Source: an uncultured Pseudomonadota bacterium (lineage in GTDB: Bacteria; Pseudomonadota; Gammaproteobacteria; Methylococcales; Methylomonadaceae). Taken from it: a stretch of 15,541 bases of DNA. The position numbers were made by a program, and so were the translations under genes. The notes below the pieces were generated by a model that had not been told where the DNA came from, ran no database searches, and saw only the letters and a program-made list of their open reading frames with translations. The stretch is taken from NCBI GenBank assembly GCA_903904275.1, contig CAIVBX010000006.1, forward strand, positions 1 to 15,541. Reading direction: 5' to 3'. Below are positions 11,873-15,541 of the stretch, piece after piece (within the stretch, counting starts at the first letter, position 1; each line of letters starts with the position of its first letter).

Positions 11873-14656
11873 TTAAAATTCTTCCCAATCATCGTGACCA
11901 ACCTGCGTTATCGCCGCAGGTTTATTTAATTTTTGCACTGGCGATGATGATACATTTTTAACGGTTGCACCACGTCCCACATTGCCTAATTTAAAATGCC
12001 CAACCGCAATGGCTAAATTTTGTGCTTGGTCTTCCAATGTTTCAGCGGCAGCCGCTGATTCTTCAACTAACGCGGCATTTTGCTGTGTCACTTCGTCCAT
12101 TTGTCCAACCGCTTTATTAACTTGTTCAATGCCATGACTTTGTTCTTCAGATGCGGTGTTAATTTGTGTCATCATCGCTGTCACACCTTCGATGGAGTTC
12201 ACAATTTCTTGCATGGTTTCACCCGCGTGCGTGACTAGTTTTGTACCGCCAGCCACTTTTGAAACCGAATCATCAATTAAATTTTTAATTTCACCTGCTG
12301 CTGTTGCTGCGCGTTGGGCAAGATTTCGAACTTCGGTTGCTACAACAGCAAAACCTTTACCTTGATCGCCTGCTCGCGCTGCTTCAACTGCGGCATTCAA
12401 CGCTAAAATGTTCGTTTGAAACGCAATATCATCAATCACTGAAATAATATCGCCAATTTTTCGTGATGAATCGTTAATATCTGCCATCGTTTGAACAACT
12501 TGCTCAACGACATCTACACCACGTTCTGCAATTTTCGAGGCATCTAATGCTAACTGATTAGCTTCTTTCGCACTTTCTGCATTATGTTTAACCGTTGAGG
12601 TTAATTCTTCCATGCTTGCCGCTGTTTCTTCTAAACTAGCAGCTTGTTTTTCAGTTCGATTCGACAAATCATTATTTCCCGCTGCAATTTCTTTTGAACC
12701 CGTGCTGATATTTGCCGTGACATCTTGAATTTGCTGCACAATTTTTTTCAAACTTTCAACAGTCAAATTTGCATCTTCTTTAAGTTGCCCAAAAGTCCCA
12801 TCATAATTTCCTATAATTGTTTGCGTTAAATCGCCATGTGATAACGAACCTAAAACATTTCCGATTTCATTCAAACTGTCTGAACACGTTTTCACTAAAT
12901 CGTTAATGTTTTTACTGAGTAATAAAATAAAGCCTTCTTTTTTATTTAAATCAATTTGTTGTGAAAAATCGCCTTGGGCTGCGGCATCGACAACTACCGC
13001 CACTTCTTTTTCAACCATTACTTCATAAGTGCGATCTAACCACTCTGCAACAGAACCTAAATGTTCACCTTCTTCATTGATAACAGGATTTGCTACAACA
13101 GTTAAGAATCGTCCACCAATTTCAATTTTTGCAACAATGGGTTGACTTAATTCATCCAAAATTTTTCGTTGCGCTTCAGGATTTTTATGGAATATATCAA
13201 TACTTTGCCCCATCAATGTTGAAACATTGAAATGCGGCAAATCTTTGCGAATATCGGCTTCTGCCTTGAGTAACATTCCTTCTGCCGATTTATTGAAGTA
13301 AATAATTTTATGATTATCATCAGCAATCACGATATTTGCGCTTACGTTATCTAAACCAATTTTGATGCGTAAATTTATATCCGCTTCACGTTTAGCTTCC
13401 GCTTCGTTAAAACTATTTTTGACTTGATTTGTTTTAAACGCATCTAAAACACTAGCAATTTCTTTTGCTCCTTTTGCATTATCAATTAACGTTTTGTTGT
13501 CATTGCGAATAATTAAATCCGCTGTGATATTTAGCGGACGAACAATCGCACGATACAACGTCACGCCCATCAATATCGAAAATAAAAAACTGCTCAAAAT
13601 TAAACTCAACATAATGTTTAACGTGTGATGAAAATCAGTTTGAGCGGTTTCATAAGTTGTTTTACTGACATCCATTTGCAACGTTAAAAGGTTTTGAATG
13701 TCTTCGCTAACGGGTTCATACAGTGGACGAATTTTGCCAATAATTGTTTGTTCTGCGAGAGATAAATCATTTGCTCGCAATGCGGCAATCGTTGGTTTTA
13801 AACCGTCTGCAACAAAAACTTTTCTATGCTCGGCAAACTTTTCCACTAACACTTTTTCTGTGTCCGTTAAATAGGTTTTGCTGTAACTTGCCAATAATTT
13901 GGTAATTTCATCGATATTGGCTTCAACTTTTGTCGTATTTTTAGCAATCACATCAGGATTTTTTTCAACAATGGCAGCGGTCAATAAAATACGATTGCTC
14001 ATAAAAAGGCGTTGAATTGACGCAATTTCATTTATTGGAATCGTTCTATCCTCATAAACAGAACGTAAATTTTCATTACCTTCCATAATGCGTTGAATGC
14101 CTAAACCGCCAATCACTAACATAATCAAAGACAACACGCTGACAACTGTTGTAATTCGATGTTTAAGTGATAAATGTTTTAAGAAATCTAAACGGGTAAA
14201 AATGGTTTGTTCAAAAATGTCACCATTTTCAATTTTTAAATTGTGATTTTTTTCATTTCTTAAACGCGCATAGTATTTTTCAGCATTCGCAATTTGACTT
14301 TGAGTAGCTTTCGTTCGCACTGCCATATAGCCAACAAGTTGACCATTTTGATAATCTGATGTGACATTCGCAACGCACCAAAAATAGCCTCCGTCTTTAC
14401 GCATATTTTTAACAACGCCCATCCAAGGACGGTGCATTTTTAGCGTTTTCCATAAATCCGCAAATACCTCTGCTGGCATATCAGGATGATGAACAGAATT
14501 ATGTGGATGACCAATCAATTCATCGACTGAAAAACCACTTGTCCGTACATAATCGGGATTTGCATAAGTAACTACCCCATTTAAATCGGTTTTTGTGACC
14601 ATCGAATCTGTCGCTGAGATTGGATATTCGATATTTTTTGGTTGCGCGTTAGTCAT
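11873..14656 (-). CDS. Methyl-accepting chemotaxis protein with Aer-type PAS and second PAS domain
   Basis: This 927-residue inner-membrane chemoreceptor has an N-terminal cytoplasmic Aer-like PAS domain at about 10-115 (GFSVDELIGHPHNSV, HPDMPAEVFADLW, PWMGVVKN, GYFWCVANVT, GYMAVRTKAT). In Aer this domain binds FAD and senses redox state; here the Arg usually before HPDMP is His. A membrane segment at about 167-188, a periplasmic four-helix-like region at 189-345 and a second membrane segment at 346-370 follow. A HAMP region leads to a second PAS at about 430-540, HAMP-like segments at about 545-640, and the signalling domain at 650-890. Its tip DIAFQTNILALNAAVEAARA binds CheA/CheW. The protein ends in DWEEF, resembling the NWETF pentapeptide that recruits CheR/CheB. 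ATG 14656 has AGGA eight bases upstream. It probably governs energy or oxygen taxis, but both a cytoplasmic and a periplasmic sensor are present. Confidence 0.95.
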   Translation of the reverse strand: MTNAQPKNIEYPISATDSMVTKTDLNGVVTYANPDYVRTSGFSVDELIGHPHNSVHHPDMPAEVFADLWKTLKMHRPWMGVVKNMRKDGGYFWCVANVTSDYQNGQLVGYMAVRTKATQSQIANAEKYYARLRNEKNHNLKIENGDIFEQTIFTRLDFLKHLSLKHRITTVVSVLSLIMLVIGGLGIQRIMEGNENLRSVYEDRTIPINEIASIQRLFMSNRILLTAAIVEKNPDVIAKNTTKVEANIDEITKLLASYSKTYLTDTEKVLVEKFAEHRKVFVADGLKPTIAALRANDLSLAEQTIIGKIRPLYEPVSEDIQNLLTLQMDVSKTTYETAQTDFHHTLNIMLSLILSSFLFSILMGVTLYRAIVRPLNITADLIIRNDNKTLIDNAKGAKEIASVLDAFKTNQVKNSFNEAEAKREADINLRIKIGLDNVSANIVIADDNHKIIYFNKSAEGMLLKAEADIRKDLPHFNVSTLMGQSIDIFHKNPEAQRKILDELSQPIVAKIEIGGRFLTVVANPVINEEGEHLGSVAEWLDRTYEVMVEKEVAVVVDAAAQGDFSQQIDLNKKEGFILLLSKNINDLVKTCSDSLNEIGNVLGSLSHGDLTQTIIGNYDGTFGQLKEDANLTVESLKKIVQQIQDVTANISTGSKEIAAGNNDLSNRTEKQAASLEETAASMEELTSTVKHNAESAKEANQLALDASKIAERGVDVVEQVVQTMADINDSSRKIGDIISVIDDIAFQTNILALNAAVEAARAGDQGKGFAVVATEVRNLAQRAATAAGEIKNLIDDSVSKVAGGTKLVTHAGETMQEIVNSIEGVTAMMTQINTASEEQSHGIEQVNKAVGQMDEVTQQNAALVEESAAAAETLEDQAQNLAIAVGHFKLGNVGRGATVKNVSSSPVQKLNKPAAITQVGHDDWEEF

Positions 14657-14701
14657 AAACTTAATCCTAAATTTTTTTTAAATAATTTTTCATTAAATTA
14701 C

Positions 14702-14717
14702 AGCACAAAGAATGCCA
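14702..14717 (-). promoter_or_regulatory. Candidate sigma54 (RpoN) -24/-12 promoter of the chemoreceptor gene
   Basis: On the minus strand the sequence TGGCATTCTTTGTGCT matches the RpoN consensus TGGCAC-N5-TTGCW, with invariant GG and GC in the required spacing and a first-box match of TGGCA. Only the T before TGC in the second box differs. Transcription would begin near 14691, about 35 bases before the ATG at 14656, and AGGA lies within that leader. A sigma70 alternative (TTGTGC, 17 bp, TTATTT) overlaps the same stretch but is weaker. RpoN often controls motility and chemotaxis genes in gammaproteobacteria. Confidence 0.5.
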
Positions 14718-14736
14718 GTTAAAATTTGACACAAAA

Positions 14737-15541
14737 TCACAATGACGCACGAACACAACGCAAAATTTCATAGCTGTACTGTTCGTTAAATTGCTCAAAA
14801 ATCGGTTTCAACGAGTTTTTAAAATCATCTGGCAAGGCTTTAATGGCTTCTTGAATTTCGACAATTTCTTGATTTGAAATTGAAATTACATCACTTAATA
14901 CAAGCTGATTTTTCATAATACCATCAGCTAAATGTAAATAAATCGTTGTCGGTTGCAATTGACGATATTCGACAATTTTTTCGACATCAAAACCCAATTT
15001 AAACAGTTGAATAGTTTGTTCAGCCGTCGATTTTTCATTTTCTAAAATAGAAAATGCCTGAATAATTTTTAAGAAAATGTCACCGTATTGCAGCAATTTA
15101 TGTTCGCCAACACCCGATAATTCGCCAAATTCTGCTAATGTTCGCGGCTTAAATTCCATCATTGCCATTAACGTTGCGTCATGAAAAATGGTGTAATTGG
15201 GTACTTTTTGCGCGTCTGCCAAATCACGCCGTTTATCACGCAACGCATTCCAAAAACGTGTCCGCACATCATCAAGAATTTTGGTTTGCGTTGCATTACT
15301 ACGAAGTTTGCGCGACTGAACCGTTTTTTCAGGTCGAATTTCATAACGAAACAGTAATTTTTGTTCATCACGCAACACGGCACGACTAGCTTCAGCAAGT
15401 TGTAACGTGTTGAAATTCTCAAAGTTCACCGTTACCAAATTCCGCGCCACCAATTGCCGAAAAACGGAATGCCATTGTGTTTCGTCTAGGTCTTTACCAA
15501 TACCAAAAACCGTTAATTGGTCGTGTTTATTGTGATGAATG
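14737..15541 (-). CDS. recQ: ATP-dependent DNA helicase RecQ, C-terminal part (5' end outside window)
   Basis: The frame is open from the window edge to TGA 14737, giving the last 268 residues. The first visible part, HDQLTVFGIGKDLDETQWHS followed by VFRQLVARNLV, is the end of the RecQ RQC winged-helix domain, so the gene continues beyond the edge and the internal GTG at 15453 is not a start. Next come LLFRYEIRP, an HRDC domain (FWNALRDKRRDLADAQKVPN through GVGEHKLLQYGDIFLKII), and a C-terminal helix-turn-helix region (STAEQTIQLFKLGFDVEKIV, RQLQPTTIYLHLADGI) of the HTH_40 type found in long RecQ proteins. HRDC and this extra domain modulate DNA binding during recombination and repair. The helicase motor lies outside. 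The chemoreceptor gene follows 80 bp downstream on the same strand with its own promoter candidate. Confidence 0.96.
   Translation of the reverse strand, partial: IHHNKHDQLTVFGIGKDLDETQWHSVFRQLVARNLVTVNFENFNTLQLAEASRAVLRDEQKLLFRYEIRPEKTVQSRKLRSNATQTKILDDVRTRFWNALRDKRRDLADAQKVPNYTIFHDATLMAMMEFKPRTLAEFGELSGVGEHKLLQYGDIFLKIIQAFSILENEKSTAEQTIQLFKLGFDVEKIVEYRQLQPTTIYLHLADGIMKNQLVLSDVISISNQEIVEIQEAIKALPDDFKNSLKPIFEQFNEQYSYEILRCVRASL

Noticed and set aside
14737..15453. recQ frame starting at 15453 as a complete short protein
   Set aside because: The same frame continues upstream to the window edge and encodes recognisable RQC-domain sequence, so the GTG at 15453 is internal.
1..15541. CRISPR array, insertion sequence, prophage or defence system
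   Set aside because: No regularly spaced repeats, transposase, integrase, terminal inverted repeats or known defence motifs are visible. The small zinc-ribbon gene alone is not evidence of a phage.

Overview
The window is low-GC, densely packed bacterial chromosome, most likely gammaproteobacterial. The rplM-rpsI operon, RNase R of gammaproteobacterial type, an LptM-like lipoprotein, an Aer-type chemoreceptor ending in DWEEF and a RecQ with a C-terminal helix-turn-helix domain all fit this. The low GC, the large chemoreceptor and the importer genes would suit a Thiotrichales/Beggiatoa-like lineage, but that placement is a guess. No phage, transposon, CRISPR array or defence island is visible. 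Most genes are housekeeping, transport or sensing genes.

Left end (1-1381): two very small cysteine-rich genes on the minus strand, a zinc-ribbon protein and a YkgJ-type cysteine-cluster protein cut by the window edge, diverge from a plus-strand XRE-type regulator with a coiled-coil tail. The adenine salvage gene apt is convergent to the regulator and is the last gene of a minus-strand unit that begins with an oligopeptide-type ABC permease (1390-2367).

Transport block (1390-6983): the permease diverges from a large lipoprotein solute-binding protein (family 5). That gene is followed at 16 bp by a complete SsuABC/NMT1-type importer (binding protein, permease, ATPase) with tight gene junctions. 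The oligopeptide system has no second permease and no ATPase here, so it is either split or shares parts encoded elsewhere.

Housekeeping block (6969-10796): rnr is on the minus strand, with a previously unlisted 36-residue LptM-like lipoprotein gene coupled to it by an ATGA overlap. Upstream are a tRNA-Leu(CAG) with a near-consensus sigma70 promoter, then rplM-rpsI with its own promoter, a structured leader and a strong intrinsic terminator.

Right end (10827-15541): a polyprenyl-phosphate glycosyltransferase gene overlaps a small LAB_N membrane protein gene. This pair is separated by a perfect 13-bp inverted repeat from a convergent 927-residue PAS-PAS chemoreceptor. A sequence closely matching a sigma54 -24/-12 promoter lies upstream of the receptor. 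The 3' part of recQ runs off the right edge.

The observations most worth a second look are the putative sigma54 promoter of the chemoreceptor, the overlooked small genes (lptM-like, zinc ribbon, YkgJ-like), the tRNA-Leu that ends in CTA instead of CCA, and the mixed importer operon.
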